Assembly (NCBI RefSeq): GCF_004349065.1 | Contig: NZ_SMKZ01000014.1 | Span: 78,272-142,271 of the forward strand | Reading direction: 5' to 3' | Source: Jiangella asiatica | GTDB taxonomy: Bacteria > Actinomycetota > Actinomycetes > Jiangellales > Jiangellaceae | DNA: 64,000 nucleotides | Part shown: piece after piece, positions 50,955-59,349 of the stretch | Position numbering within the stretch: position 1 is the stretch's first letter | Layout: every line of letters begins with the position of its first letter | Notes under the pieces: model-generated | Seen by the model: the letters and a program-made list of their open reading frames with translations, nothing else | Database searches by the model: none | What the model was told of the DNA's origin: nothing | Position numbers and translations under genes: made by a program

Positions 50955-52327
50955 GGCCGGCGCTCGGTTCGTGGCCGCAGGTCGTCAGCGCGCAGGGGCA
51001 GGCCGAGGCTTGCCACCCGCACCGGCTGCCCGGTGGCGAGGGACTCGTTGCCGGCCAAACCGACCGCGATGCTGCGGAAGCCGTCGACGGTGCTCGCGGG
51101 CCGGCCGAGGGGGTCGTCGCCGGGGCCGCGGAACACGTCGTCCAACAGCAGACCGTCACCCCCACCATGCCCATGAGGTCCGTGGGCGCCGTGCCGGCTG
51201 TCCGCCACCGGTACCTCGACGGCAGGCTCCCAGTGCCGTTGCAGCACGATCCGGGTGCCCTTGCGCCGGACCCGGTCGGCGTCGTCGCGCGCGGCGGGTG
51301 CCTTGTGCGCCGACTCGACCACCTCGATCTCGACGCGTCCGGCGGTCCCGTTGAAGGCGACCCGGTAGCCCTCCCACGGCGAGTGCGCGTTGAGCGTGTA
51401 GCTCAGGGCGGCGCCGCGTTCGTAGCCGACCAGGACGTTCAGGTTGTCCTCGATGGTGATGCCCTCGCCGAACACGTCCTGGTCGCGGACATAGCCGTCG
51501 TCGCCCTCGGCTTCCAGGTACAGCTGCCGCAGCTTCTCGTCGGCGGCCAGGTCCAGCGCGAACGGGTCGGCCGCGCGGTCGGAGTCGTCGCGGCTGCGCA
51601 CCGGTCGGGGACCGAGGCCGCGGGCCTTGGCGTTCTCGGCGCCGTAGAACCGCAGCCCGCCCAGCGCGAACACCGTCGCCGGCACGTCGTCGAGCCACCA
51701 GTTGACCAGGTCGAAGTGGTGGGTTGCCTTGTGCACCAGCAGCCCGCCGGACAGCTCCTTCTCGCGGTGCCACCGGCGGAAGTAGTCCGCGCCGTGCGAG
51801 GTGTCGAGCACCCACTCGAAATGCACGGACGTGACCTCGCCGATGGCGCCGTCGAGGATCAGCTGCTTCACCGTCGAGTTGCGCGGTGAGTAGCGGTAGT
51901 TGAACGTCATCACCAGCCCGGCCGACGACTCCGCCGCCGCGGCCGCGATGCTCCTGGCCTTTTCGACGCTGGTGGTCAGCGGCTTCTCCACGACGACGTC
52001 GCAGCCGCGCTCCAGCGCCGCCACCACGTAGCGGTGGTGCGTCCAGTCCGGCGAGGTGACGATGACGCCGTCGGGCTTCACCTCTGCCAGCAGGGTGTCG
52101 AAGTCGTCCGGGCCGTAGCGCCGCGGCAGCGGCTCGTCGTCGCCGCGCGCGGCCCGGACCAGGGAGTCGTAGTAGGACATCCGGACCCCGTTGACGTCGC
52201 ACCAGGCGACCGGCGTTCCGGCGTCGGCATGGGTGGTGAGCAGGGCGTCGACGTACATCTGCGCCCTGCTTCCGGTGCCGACGACGGCGTAGCGCCGCGG
52301 GCCGCTGCCGGGGATCGTTGCGTTCAC
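50951..52327 (-). CDS. Gfo/Idh/MocA-family oxidoreductase
   Basis: A 458-residue NAD(P)-dependent sugar or inositol dehydrogenase. Rossmann part RRYAVVGTGSRAQMYVDALL, then GVIVTSPDWTHHRYVVAALE and CDVVVEKPLTTSVEKARSI with the E-K-P motif. The substrate domain contains GGLLVHKATHHFDLVNWWLD, with catalytic Lys/His. The GTG at 52327 is chosen because AAGGAGACCA lies directly ahead. It is within the importer operon; a related enzyme is encoded divergently at 59350. Confidence 0.88.
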   Translation of the reverse strand: MNATIPGSGPRRYAVVGTGSRAQMYVDALLTTHADAGTPVAWCDVNGVRMSYYDSLVRAARGDDEPLPRRYGPDDFDTLLAEVKPDGVIVTSPDWTHHRYVVAALERGCDVVVEKPLTTSVEKARSIAAAAAESSAGLVMTFNYRYSPRNSTVKQLILDGAIGEVTSVHFEWVLDTSHGADYFRRWHREKELSGGLLVHKATHHFDLVNWWLDDVPATVFALGGLRFYGAENAKARGLGPRPVRSRDDSDRAADPFALDLAADEKLRQLYLEAEGDDGYVRDQDVFGEGITIEDNLNVLVGYERGAALSYTLNAHSPWEGYRVAFNGTAGRVEIEVVESAHKAPAARDDADRVRRKGTRIVLQRHWEPAVEVPVADSRHGAHGPHGHGGGDGLLLDDVFRGPGDDPLGRPASTVDGFRSIAVGLAGNESLATGQPVRVASLGLPLRADDLRPRTERRP

Positions 52328-52429
52328 TGGTCTCCTTACCTTGTGGGGCTCACCGCCGTCGTGGACCTCGCGGTCGGCCTGGACCCAGTGCTCCATCTGC
52401 GGTCGGGGCACGGACGAGGAGGGCATCCC

Positions 52430-53758
52430 CTAGCCGGTGGCCGCCTCGACTTCGCTGATGAAATGCTCGGCCGCCTCGTCGGGGGTGAGCCGGTCGAAGA
52501 GCACCTCGACGTTGAGCCGCTTGATGATGTCGACCACCTGGCCGGCGCCGACCGGCGGCGCGGGCGGGGAGTCCTCGATGTCCTCCTGGATCTCGGCCAG
52601 GTACTCGGCCTCGGCGACCTGGTGCTCGTCGAGGTCACCGAGGATCCGCTCCCGCTGCTCGAGGTTGGCCGGCAAGCCGCGGTCGGAGCGAATGGCGTCG
52701 ACCGCCGCGGGATCGTTGAGCAGGAAGTCGACCAGCATCGCGGCCTCCTCGGGGTGCTCGGTGTCCGCGGAGACCGAGTAGTGCATCGCGGGCTTGTAGT
52801 AGTTGCCGGTCCGGTCGCCCTCGTGCTCACCGGGCGGACGCAACAGCATCAGCTCGTTGCCCGACGCCGACGACAGTGCTGCCAGGGTGTTGCTCCAGTA
52901 CCACGCCATGGCCGCCCGGTTGGTGCCCAGCAGCGTCTGCTCGGGCGAGCCGGTGTCCTGCTGCTCCGCCGAGAGCGTCGCCTGCGGCGCGCCGCCGCTG
53001 TCGCGCAGCCGCAGGGAGTAATCCCACCACTGCGCGAGCGTCTCGGCGTCGAACGCGAGCTCACCGTCGGCGTCGTAGAGCTCCTGGTCGTTCTGCCGGG
53101 CCAAGATCTTGAAGCCGGCCTCGTTGCCGCCGTAGTCCATGGTGCCGAACACCTCGCCGCCGGTCGCCGCGGTGATCTCGCCGGCGATGCGGATGTAGTC
53201 GTCCCACGTCCAGGTGGTGTCGTCGGGCAGCTCCACGCCTGCCTGGGCGAAGAGCGCGGGGTTGGCGTACACCACGTAGGCGTTGACGCCGGTCGGGATG
53301 CCGTACAGGCCGCCGTCGACCTCGCCGCTGCTGGTCACCAGCGGATCGAGCTGCGACAGGTCGATGACGTCCTCGTGCTCGGACAGGTCCAGCAGGGCGC
53401 CGCGGCTGGCGTACTCGCGCAGGAAGCGCTCCTCCTGGGTGATGACGTCCGGGGCGTCGCCGGCCGCGACCTGGGTGGCCAGCCGGTCCCAGTAGCCGCT
53501 CCACTCGATGTACTCGCCCTGCACGTCGATCTCGGGGTGCTGCTCTTCGAACGCGGCGATCGCCGCCTCGGTCAGTTCCCGCCGCTCGTCGCTGCCCCAC
53601 CAGGAGAAGCGCAGCTGGATCTGCTCCTCCGAGCCGGCCGCCGCGCCGTCGCCGTCATCCCCACCGTCGTCGCCGCCGCAGGCGCTGGCCAGCAGCGCCA
53701 TCGCGAGGACGCCGGTCATCGACAGCCACGCCTTCCTGTGTCCGCCACTCATGTCCAC
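52430..53758 (-). CDS. Sugar ABC-transporter binding lipoprotein 1
   Basis: A 442-residue extracellular solute-binding protein (family 1, CUT1). Signal with lipobox ALLASAC, then QLRFSWWGSDERRELTEAAI, the family segment YGIPTGVNAYVVYANPALFA, ELPDDTTWTWDDY and TEHPEEAAMLVDFLLNDPAA. It is clearly a paralog of the binding protein at 55905 with shared 12-residue blocks. The start may be the GTG at 53758 or the ATG at 53752; AAGGAG precedes. The operon encodes only one permease pair, so both binding proteins probably dock on it with different ligands. Confidence 0.92.
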   Translation of the reverse strand: MDMSGGHRKAWLSMTGVLAMALLASACGGDDGGDDGDGAAAGSEEQIQLRFSWWGSDERRELTEAAIAAFEEQHPEIDVQGEYIEWSGYWDRLATQVAAGDAPDVITQEERFLREYASRGALLDLSEHEDVIDLSQLDPLVTSSGEVDGGLYGIPTGVNAYVVYANPALFAQAGVELPDDTTWTWDDYIRIAGEITAATGGEVFGTMDYGGNEAGFKILARQNDQELYDADGELAFDAETLAQWWDYSLRLRDSGGAPQATLSAEQQDTGSPEQTLLGTNRAAMAWYWSNTLAALSSASGNELMLLRPPGEHEGDRTGNYYKPAMHYSVSADTEHPEEAAMLVDFLLNDPAAVDAIRSDRGLPANLEQRERILGDLDEHQVAEAEYLAEIQEDIEDSPPAPPVGAGQVVDIIKRLNVEVLFDRLTPDEAAEHFISEVEAATG

Positions 53759-53796
53759 ACCGCTCCTTCGGGGTCTGGTCTCTCGGTTGGCTCAGT

Positions 53797-55908
53797 TCAG
53801 GGAGCGGGGACGAGTCCTTCCGCCTCGACCGTCCACCGCCCGTCGTCCGGAAATCCCGGCGCCGCCCCGGTGGGTGCGCCGTCCCAGCCGGCGGCCATCA
53901 GCGCGACGGCCGCCAGCAGTCCCCCGTTGCCCGGCAGGTACAGCGGCAGCGACGGGGTCTGCCGGTTGTGCCCGTTCGGGAGGAACACGTTCTTCTCCGC
54001 CGGCCTGGCGAGCGCCGCCACGGCCAAGTCGGGCTCGCCGAGCCGAGCAGCGGTCATCGCGATGACCGGGTAGTCCCAGCCCCACGTGCTCTGCCAGTTC
54101 CAGTCCGCGAGCACGTCGTGCAGGGTCGCGCGCATGATCCGCGGATCGATCACTGGTGTCTCGGGCAGGAAGCCCAGCCCGCACAGCATGGACGGATGGT
54201 CGGTGCGGATGGTGTACGGCTCGACGTCGATCGCCGTGTACACGCCGTCGCGCACGTGCGGGCGCGCCAGTCCGGCGGCCACCGTGCTCCAGCGCTCGTG
54301 GCGGGCGAGGCCGGCCCGCTCCCGCCACAGCTGTGCGGTCTCCAGCGCCCAGTACCAGTACGCCAGCTCGAAGGTGGGGTTGGTGGCACGGGCCCGGATG
54401 GACCCGTACGACTCCTGGGCGGGGATCACCGGCGGGCCGAGCTGGAACCCGTTCGCCGTCGGCACCGGGAAGTCGGCCATGAACTCGGCGGTCTCGAAGA
54501 CGATGCCGGCGAACTCCTCGACCACGTCCGGACCGGGCGCGGCGCGGTACAGCAGCTCGGCCAGGTGGATCGGGTGCGGCTGCTGCCAGATCAGGAACGC
54601 GCCGATCGGGCTGGGACTCTCCCGGCCGTCCGGGCCGACCTGCTTGGGCCAGCGCGCGCCCGCGTAGCCCTGCAGCTTCGCCGTCGCCCGGGCGGCTTCC
54701 AGGGCCGACTGGTACCACCGCAGGCCACGGGCCAGCAGCTCCGGACGGCCCCAGAGGGCGAAATGAGCCGCGTGCCACCAGTGCATTTCCAGGTGGAACC
54801 GGCCGCGCCAGGAGTTGCAGACGAGCCCCGTCTCCTGCGGCGGCATCGACCCGGCGCAGTTCACCGCGGTCAGGTACTGGGACAGGACGGTGCGCCGCTC
54901 GAGCTCGGCGGCCCGTTCGTCGGTGCTGCCGGCAAGGTGCACCGCGCCGCCGCCGGACCAGAAGTCCGGCCAGTGCGCCGCCGCCGCGGCCAGCACGTCG
55001 TCGAAGGCCGGCGACGGGGTCAGCTCACCCACCGCGCCCGACGGCGCGAAGCCCACCACCAGGTCCAGCGTCGCGGTGTCGCCGGTGGCCCGCAGCCGGT
55101 GCTCGCCGACCTGCGTCACCTCGAGCCCCGCGGCGACCCCGACAGCGACGGTGTACCTGGAGGCGTCGAGCTCCCGGTCGATGAGCCAGCCGCCGTCGAC
55201 CGGCCTGAGCGTGGTGCGGTGCGCGTCCGGACGTGTCCAGTCGGCGGCGTCGTGCCACCGCTCGGAGCCGTACGGGAACGCCATGCGCACGGCGAGCCGC
55301 CCGGCCCGGACCGCGTCGGACACGATCCGGACCGCGACGACGTCGGCGTTCGGGTGGCACACCGTCCGGACCCGGACGGTGTCACCGCGCAGGGTGTACT
55401 CGCTGTCGACGACCCCGTGCCAGAGGTCGAGCACCTGCCGGACGCCGCCGAGGTCGCCGGGACCGACGGGGTGCGGCCGCCCGTCGTCGTCGAGCAGCTC
55501 CAGCCCGATGCGGCCCAGGTCGAGGCGGTGCGGGTTGGACCGCAGCCACAGCTCGGCCGGCGAGTCGGTGCGGTCGCCGCCAGCCCCGATGCTGCCGGTC
55601 ATGTCCGCGTACGGCACCGGGCCACGTGGGGTGTCGTAGGTGATCAGCACGTCCTCGAGCCGGAAGCCGGCGCCGTCGTCGCCGGCGGGCACCGAGTGCC
55701 ACCCCCACTGCGCCTGGGTGCCCAGCAGCGTCCCGTCCGGCGAGCCGTCACGCGAGCCCACCGGGTACCGGTCCGGGAAGGTCTGCAACCCGGTGACGTC
55801 GACGGTGAAGCACAGCTCGCCGTTGCCGACCGACAGCGGCGACCGACCGTCGATCTCCGTCACCTCGACGGAGTGCCGGGACACCAGGGCGCGTCGGTCG
55901 ATGCTCAT
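53797..55908 (-). CDS. Six-hairpin glycosidase-like enzyme (GH65-type resemblance)
   Basis: A 703-residue cytoplasmic protein. The N-terminal beta-sandwich starts SPLSVGNGELCFTVDVTGLQ. An (alpha/alpha)6 barrel follows, with NCAGSMPPQETGLVCNSWRG, FHLEMHWWHAAHFALWGRP, WPKQVGPDGRESPSPIGAFL and ADWNWQSTWGWDYPVIAMTA. The FHLEMHWWH pattern carries a candidate catalytic Glu. No signal peptide, so it would act on imported oligosaccharide. The exact GH family is uncertain; GH65 or an unclassified clan-GH-L-like family is my best guess. Its ATG overlaps the stop of binding protein 2 by 4 bases. Confidence 0.7.
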   Translation of the reverse strand: MSIDRRALVSRHSVEVTEIDGRSPLSVGNGELCFTVDVTGLQTFPDRYPVGSRDGSPDGTLLGTQAQWGWHSVPAGDDGAGFRLEDVLITYDTPRGPVPYADMTGSIGAGGDRTDSPAELWLRSNPHRLDLGRIGLELLDDDGRPHPVGPGDLGGVRQVLDLWHGVVDSEYTLRGDTVRVRTVCHPNADVVAVRIVSDAVRAGRLAVRMAFPYGSERWHDAADWTRPDAHRTTLRPVDGGWLIDRELDASRYTVAVGVAAGLEVTQVGEHRLRATGDTATLDLVVGFAPSGAVGELTPSPAFDDVLAAAAAHWPDFWSGGGAVHLAGSTDERAAELERRTVLSQYLTAVNCAGSMPPQETGLVCNSWRGRFHLEMHWWHAAHFALWGRPELLARGLRWYQSALEAARATAKLQGYAGARWPKQVGPDGRESPSPIGAFLIWQQPHPIHLAELLYRAAPGPDVVEEFAGIVFETAEFMADFPVPTANGFQLGPPVIPAQESYGSIRARATNPTFELAYWYWALETAQLWRERAGLARHERWSTVAAGLARPHVRDGVYTAIDVEPYTIRTDHPSMLCGLGFLPETPVIDPRIMRATLHDVLADWNWQSTWGWDYPVIAMTAARLGEPDLAVAALARPAEKNVFLPNGHNRQTPSLPLYLPGNGGLLAAVALMAAGWDGAPTGAAPGFPDDGRWTVEAEGLVPAP

Positions 55909-57194
55909 TGCTGCAGAGCCGCCCCGACCTCGGTGATGAACTGGTCGGCGGCGTCCTGCGGTGTCGTGCGGTCGAAGAGGATCTCGCTGTTGAGCCGGGT
56001 CACGATGTCCGCGGTCTCGGTCGAGCCCACCGGGGCGGGAGCCACCGGCTCGCCGACGACCTCCTGCAGCCGGTTCAGGTACTCGGCCTCGGCCTGCTGC
56101 ACCGGCGTCAGGTCGTCCATGATCGCGTCGCGGACGTCGGTGTTGACCGGCAGGCCGCGGTCGGTGAGGAACGACTCCGCCGCGGCCGGCTCGTTGAGCA
56201 TGAAGTCGACGAGCCGGGCCGCCTCCTCCGGGTGCTCGGTGCGCGCGGAGATCGTGTAGTACATCGACGGCCCGAGCCACGAGCCGGGCTCGCCGCCGCC
56301 GAGGCCCGGCGGGATCAGCAGCTCGAGCTCCTCGCCCGACGCGGTGCTGAGCGCTTCGAGGACGTTGGACCAGACCAGCGACATGCCGCCGCTGTTGGTG
56401 CCGATCAGGGTCTGCTCCGGGGCGCTCTGGCTGGCCAGCTCCTCGGTCAGCGTCGCCGGCGGTGTGCAGCCGGAGTCGCGCAGCTCCAGTGCGAACTCCC
56501 ACCACTGCGTCAGCGACTCCGCGGAGATGCCGAGCTCGCCGTCCTCGTTGTAGAGCGACTCGCCGTTCTGGCGTGCCCACAGCGACAGGGTGTTGTGGTT
56601 GGTGAGGTCCTGCGACCCGTAGCCGTCGTCGCCGAGCGCGGTGCCGATCTGGGTGCACAGGTCGGCGAAGTCGTCCCACGTCCAGGTGGTGTCGTCCGGC
56701 AGCTCAAGGCCCGCCTGGGCGAACACGGCCGGGTTGGCGACCATCGCGTAGCCGTTGACGCCGGTCGGGATGGCATAGAGCGAGTCGTCGATGGTGCCGT
56801 GGGCGAGGATGTCGTCGGAGATCTTGTCGGTGCGGATCATGTCGTCGACCTCGCCGAGGTCGAGCAGCGCGCCGCGTCCGGCGTACTCGCTGTGGTAGGC
56901 CCCGCCCATGGTCATGATGTCCGGCGCGTCGTTCGCAGCCACGCTGGTGGCGAGCTTGTCGAAGTAGGCGCCGAAGTCCGCGTAGTCGATCTCGACGCGG
57001 ATGTCGGGGTTCTCCGCCTCGAACTTGTCGATCATGTCCTGGGTCATCTGCGCCCGATCGTCACTACCCCAGAAGGCGTAACGCAGCTCGACGACGTCGC
57101 CGTCGCCGCCGCCGGCGGTGTCGTCACCGCCACAGGCGGTGAGCACAAGCGCGGCGGCCGGGAGGGACACGGCTAGGGCACGGAGGGTTCGCAT
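55905..57194 (-). CDS. Sugar ABC-transporter binding lipoprotein 2
   Basis: A 429-residue solute-binding lipoprotein, with lipobox LVLTAC. Blocks LRYAFWGSDDRAQMTQDMID, YAIPTGVNGYAMVANPAVFA, ELPDDTTWTWDDF, SAPEQTLIGTN and ISARTEHPEEAARLVDFMLN parallel those of the paralog at 52430. AAAGGACTCCC precedes the ATG at 57194. It directly follows the permease genes, so this copy is the original member of the importer and the copy at 52430 the likely duplicate. Confidence 0.93.
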   Translation of the reverse strand: MRTLRALAVSLPAAALVLTACGGDDTAGGGDGDVVELRYAFWGSDDRAQMTQDMIDKFEAENPDIRVEIDYADFGAYFDKLATSVAANDAPDIMTMGGAYHSEYAGRGALLDLGEVDDMIRTDKISDDILAHGTIDDSLYAIPTGVNGYAMVANPAVFAQAGLELPDDTTWTWDDFADLCTQIGTALGDDGYGSQDLTNHNTLSLWARQNGESLYNEDGELGISAESLTQWWEFALELRDSGCTPPATLTEELASQSAPEQTLIGTNSGGMSLVWSNVLEALSTASGEELELLIPPGLGGGEPGSWLGPSMYYTISARTEHPEEAARLVDFMLNEPAAAESFLTDRGLPVNTDVRDAIMDDLTPVQQAEAEYLNRLQEVVGEPVAPAPVGSTETADIVTRLNSEILFDRTTPQDAADQFITEVGAALQQ

Positions 57195-57208
57195 GGGAGT
57201 CCTTTCGG

Positions 57209-58117
57209 TCACTTGATGCCGGTGGTGGCGATGCCGCGCATGAGGTAGCGCTGACCTGCCAGGAAGAACCCGAAGATCGGGCCGAGCGCCACGAGGGACA
57301 TGGCGAACAGCGGGCCCCAGGCTGACTCTCCCTGCGAGTCGACGAAGGTGCGCAGTGCCACCGGCACCGTGTAGAGGTCGGGGTCGGTGACGAAGATCAG
57401 CTGGCTGTAGAAGTCGTTCCACACGGAGATGAAGGTGAAGATGGCCGTCGTCGCCAGTGCTGGCAGGCACAGCGGCATGATGATCCGCCAGAAGATGCGC
57501 AGGTGGCCGCAACCGTCGATGCGTGCCGCGTCGTCCAGCTCACGGGGCAGCCCGCGGATGAACTGCACCATGAGGAAGATGAAGAACGCGTCGGTGGCGA
57601 GGAACTTCGGGACGATCAGTGGGTAGTACGTGTTGATCCAGTCCAGCTCCGAGAACAGGATGTACTGCGGCACGATGACCACGTGGATCGGCAGCATGAT
57701 CGTGCCGAGCATCGCGGCGAAGAACAGCCGCCGGCCCCGGAACTGCAGGCGGGCGAAGGCATAGGCCGCCATGGCGCAGCTGAGCAGGTTGCCCACCACC
57801 GAGAAGCCCACGATGATCGCGGAGTTGATCAGGTAGTGGTGGAACGGGCGCGCCAGTGCCGTCCAGCCCTCGGTGTAGTTGCTGAAGTCGAACTCGCTCG
57901 GGATCAGCGACGGGTCGCGGAAGATCACGTCGGACGGCTTGAACGAGCTCGACACCATCCACAGCAGCGGATAGAGCATCGCGAAGCCGAAGACGATCAG
58001 CGCCACGTGCTTGAGCAGCCGCCGCTTCCGGCTGTCGCGGCGGCGCCGGCGCAGCGCGTCGTCGCTCCCGCCGTCGATGCCGGCGCCGCCGATGCTCGGA
58101 CCCAGGTCAGTCGCCAT
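57209..58117 (-). CDS. Sugar ABC-transporter permease (MalG-like)
   Basis: A 302-residue integral membrane protein with six helices. It has LKHVALIVFGFAMLYPLLWM, SAIIVGFSVVGNLLSCAMAA and the EAA loop GLPRELDDAARIDGCGHLRI, which contacts the ATPase. It has the short N terminus of MalG/LacG type. It overlaps the end of the MalF-like gene by 11 bases. No ATPase gene is linked. Confidence 0.93.
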   Translation of the reverse strand: MATDLGPSIGGAGIDGGSDDALRRRRRDSRKRRLLKHVALIVFGFAMLYPLLWMVSSSFKPSDVIFRDPSLIPSEFDFSNYTEGWTALARPFHHYLINSAIIVGFSVVGNLLSCAMAAYAFARLQFRGRRLFFAAMLGTIMLPIHVVIVPQYILFSELDWINTYYPLIVPKFLATDAFFIFLMVQFIRGLPRELDDAARIDGCGHLRIFWRIIMPLCLPALATTAIFTFISVWNDFYSQLIFVTDPDLYTVPVALRTFVDSQGESAWGPLFAMSLVALGPIFGFFLAGQRYLMRGIATTGIK

Positions 58118-59075
58118 AGTGCACCCACCGCTTCGCCGCCAGGAAGTTCACCGCTGTGAAGATCGCGATGATGACCAGCAGCACCCAGGCCAGCGCCGAG
58201 GCGTAACCCATCTCGAACGAGCCGAAGCCGCGCTGGTAGGTGTAGAGCGTGTAGAAGAGCGTCGAGTCGGCCGGACCGCCGGTGCCGCCGCTGACGATGA
58301 ACGCCTGCGTGAACGTCTGGAACGAGCCGATGATCTGCAGCACGAGGTTGAAGAAGATGATCGGCGTGAGCAGCGGGATCGTGATGCGCCAGAACTTGGT
58401 GAACCCGCCGGCCCCGTCCACCTCGGCCGCCTCGTAGTACATGGTCGGGATCTGCCGCAGCCCGGCCAGGAAGATCACCATGGGTGCGCCGAACGTCCAG
58501 ACGTTCAGCACGATCAGCGTGGAGAGCGCGTGGTCCGGGTGCGACACCCAGCCCTCGCCCTCGATGCCCACCGCGCCGAGCAACTGGTTGATCAGGCCCT
58601 CGGTGCCGAAGATCTGTCGCCACAGGATCGCGATGGCGACGCTGCCGCCCAGCAGCGACGGCAGGTAGTAGATGGACCGGTAGATCGCCAGGCCGCGCAC
58701 GCCGCGGTCGAGGAAGAACGCCAGCGCCAGGGCCAACGCCAGCTGCATCGGCACCGACACGAACACGTACGTGAACGTGACCCGCAGCGCCGTGTGCAGC
58801 CGCTCGTCGTCGAGCATGCGCCGGTAGTTCTCCAGGCCCAGCCACTCCGGCGGCTGGAGCAGGCTGTACTCGGTGAACGACAGGTACAGCGAAGCCAGGA
58901 TCGGCCCGATGGTGATGACCACCATGCCGATGAACCAGGGCGCCAAGAACAGGTATGCCACCCGGCCCTCGCGCTTGGCCAGCGGACTGCGGCCCCGTCG
59001 GCGCGGCTTGTCCGCGGCCGCGGAGGATGGTGGCGGGCCGCTGGGCGGCCGAATCCGCTGCTGGACGTCGCTCAT
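58107..59075 (-). CDS. Sugar ABC-transporter permease (MalF-like)
   Basis: A 322-residue inner-membrane permease. Basic N-terminal tail (DKPRRRGRSPLAKREGRVAY), then helices including FLAPWFIGMVVITIGPILAS and SIYYLPSLLGGSVAIAILWR, and the EAA loop IPTMYYEAAEVDGAGGFTKF for the ATPase. The ATG at 59075 has no ribosome site of its own; it overlaps the TGA of a 23-codon leader frame that does have one, so translation is probably coupled. First full gene of the 48-59 kb operon. Confidence 0.92.
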   Translation of the reverse strand: MSDVQQRIRPPSGPPPSSAAADKPRRRGRSPLAKREGRVAYLFLAPWFIGMVVITIGPILASLYLSFTEYSLLQPPEWLGLENYRRMLDDERLHTALRVTFTYVFVSVPMQLALALALAFFLDRGVRGLAIYRSIYYLPSLLGGSVAIAILWRQIFGTEGLINQLLGAVGIEGEGWVSHPDHALSTLIVLNVWTFGAPMVIFLAGLRQIPTMYYEAAEVDGAGGFTKFWRITIPLLTPIIFFNLVLQIIGSFQTFTQAFIVSGGTGGPADSTLFYTLYTYQRGFGSFEMGYASALAWVLLVIIAIFTAVNFLAAKRWVHYGD

Positions 59076-59143
59076 GGGACCGCGCCGATGGATCGGCAGC
59101 GGTCGGCGGCCCGGTCGCACAGGGACGTCGGGACGGTGGTCAT
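59072..59143 (-). CDS. Short leader reading frame coupled to the MalF-like permease
   Basis: A 23-codon frame, MTTVPTSLCDRAADRCRSIG then AVP, starts at an ATG with GAGGAGG 6 bases upstream. Its TGA overlaps the permease start (ATGA). The permease itself lacks a ribosome site, so ribosomes probably reach it through this leader. It may be simply a coupling device, or a peptide with a regulatory function; nothing in its sequence tells which. Confidence 0.55.
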   Translation of the reverse strand: MTTVPTSLCDRAADRCRSIGAVP

Positions 59144-59197
59144 CGGTGACCTCCTCGCGGTCTGTCGTCGACGAGGACAGTGCCAGGGGAAGCAAGG

Positions 59198-59231
59198 GGA
59201 AAGCGCTGTCCGTCGAGATACCGATTTCTAG
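59198..59231. promoter_or_regulatory. LacI-type operators at the importer promoter
   Basis: GGAAAGCGCTGTCC (59198-59211) is near-palindromic around a central CG, as in LacI/CcpA operators. CGAGATACCGATTTCTAG (59214-59231) matches at 13 of 18 positions the candidate site at 59315-59332. Both lie 50-90 bases ahead of the leader frame. Confidence 0.62.
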
Positions 59232-59314
59232 CAATCGTACGGGCGAGTGTCAAACCTGGGCAAGAGTTCACCGGAATGACCGGTAGAAGTGCAGGTAGCG
59301 GCGATAGGGTACGC

Positions 59315-59332
59315 TGAGATACCGGTTACTCA
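59315..59332. promoter_or_regulatory. LacI-type operator at the Gfo/Idh promoter
   Basis: TGAGATACCGGTTACTCA is 14 of 18 palindromic with a central CG. It lies 17 bases ahead of the oxidoreductase ATG, where bound repressor would block transcription. The LacI gene two genes downstream is the obvious candidate. Confidence 0.65.
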
Positions 59333-59349
59333 CCAGGGTGGGAGGTTCA

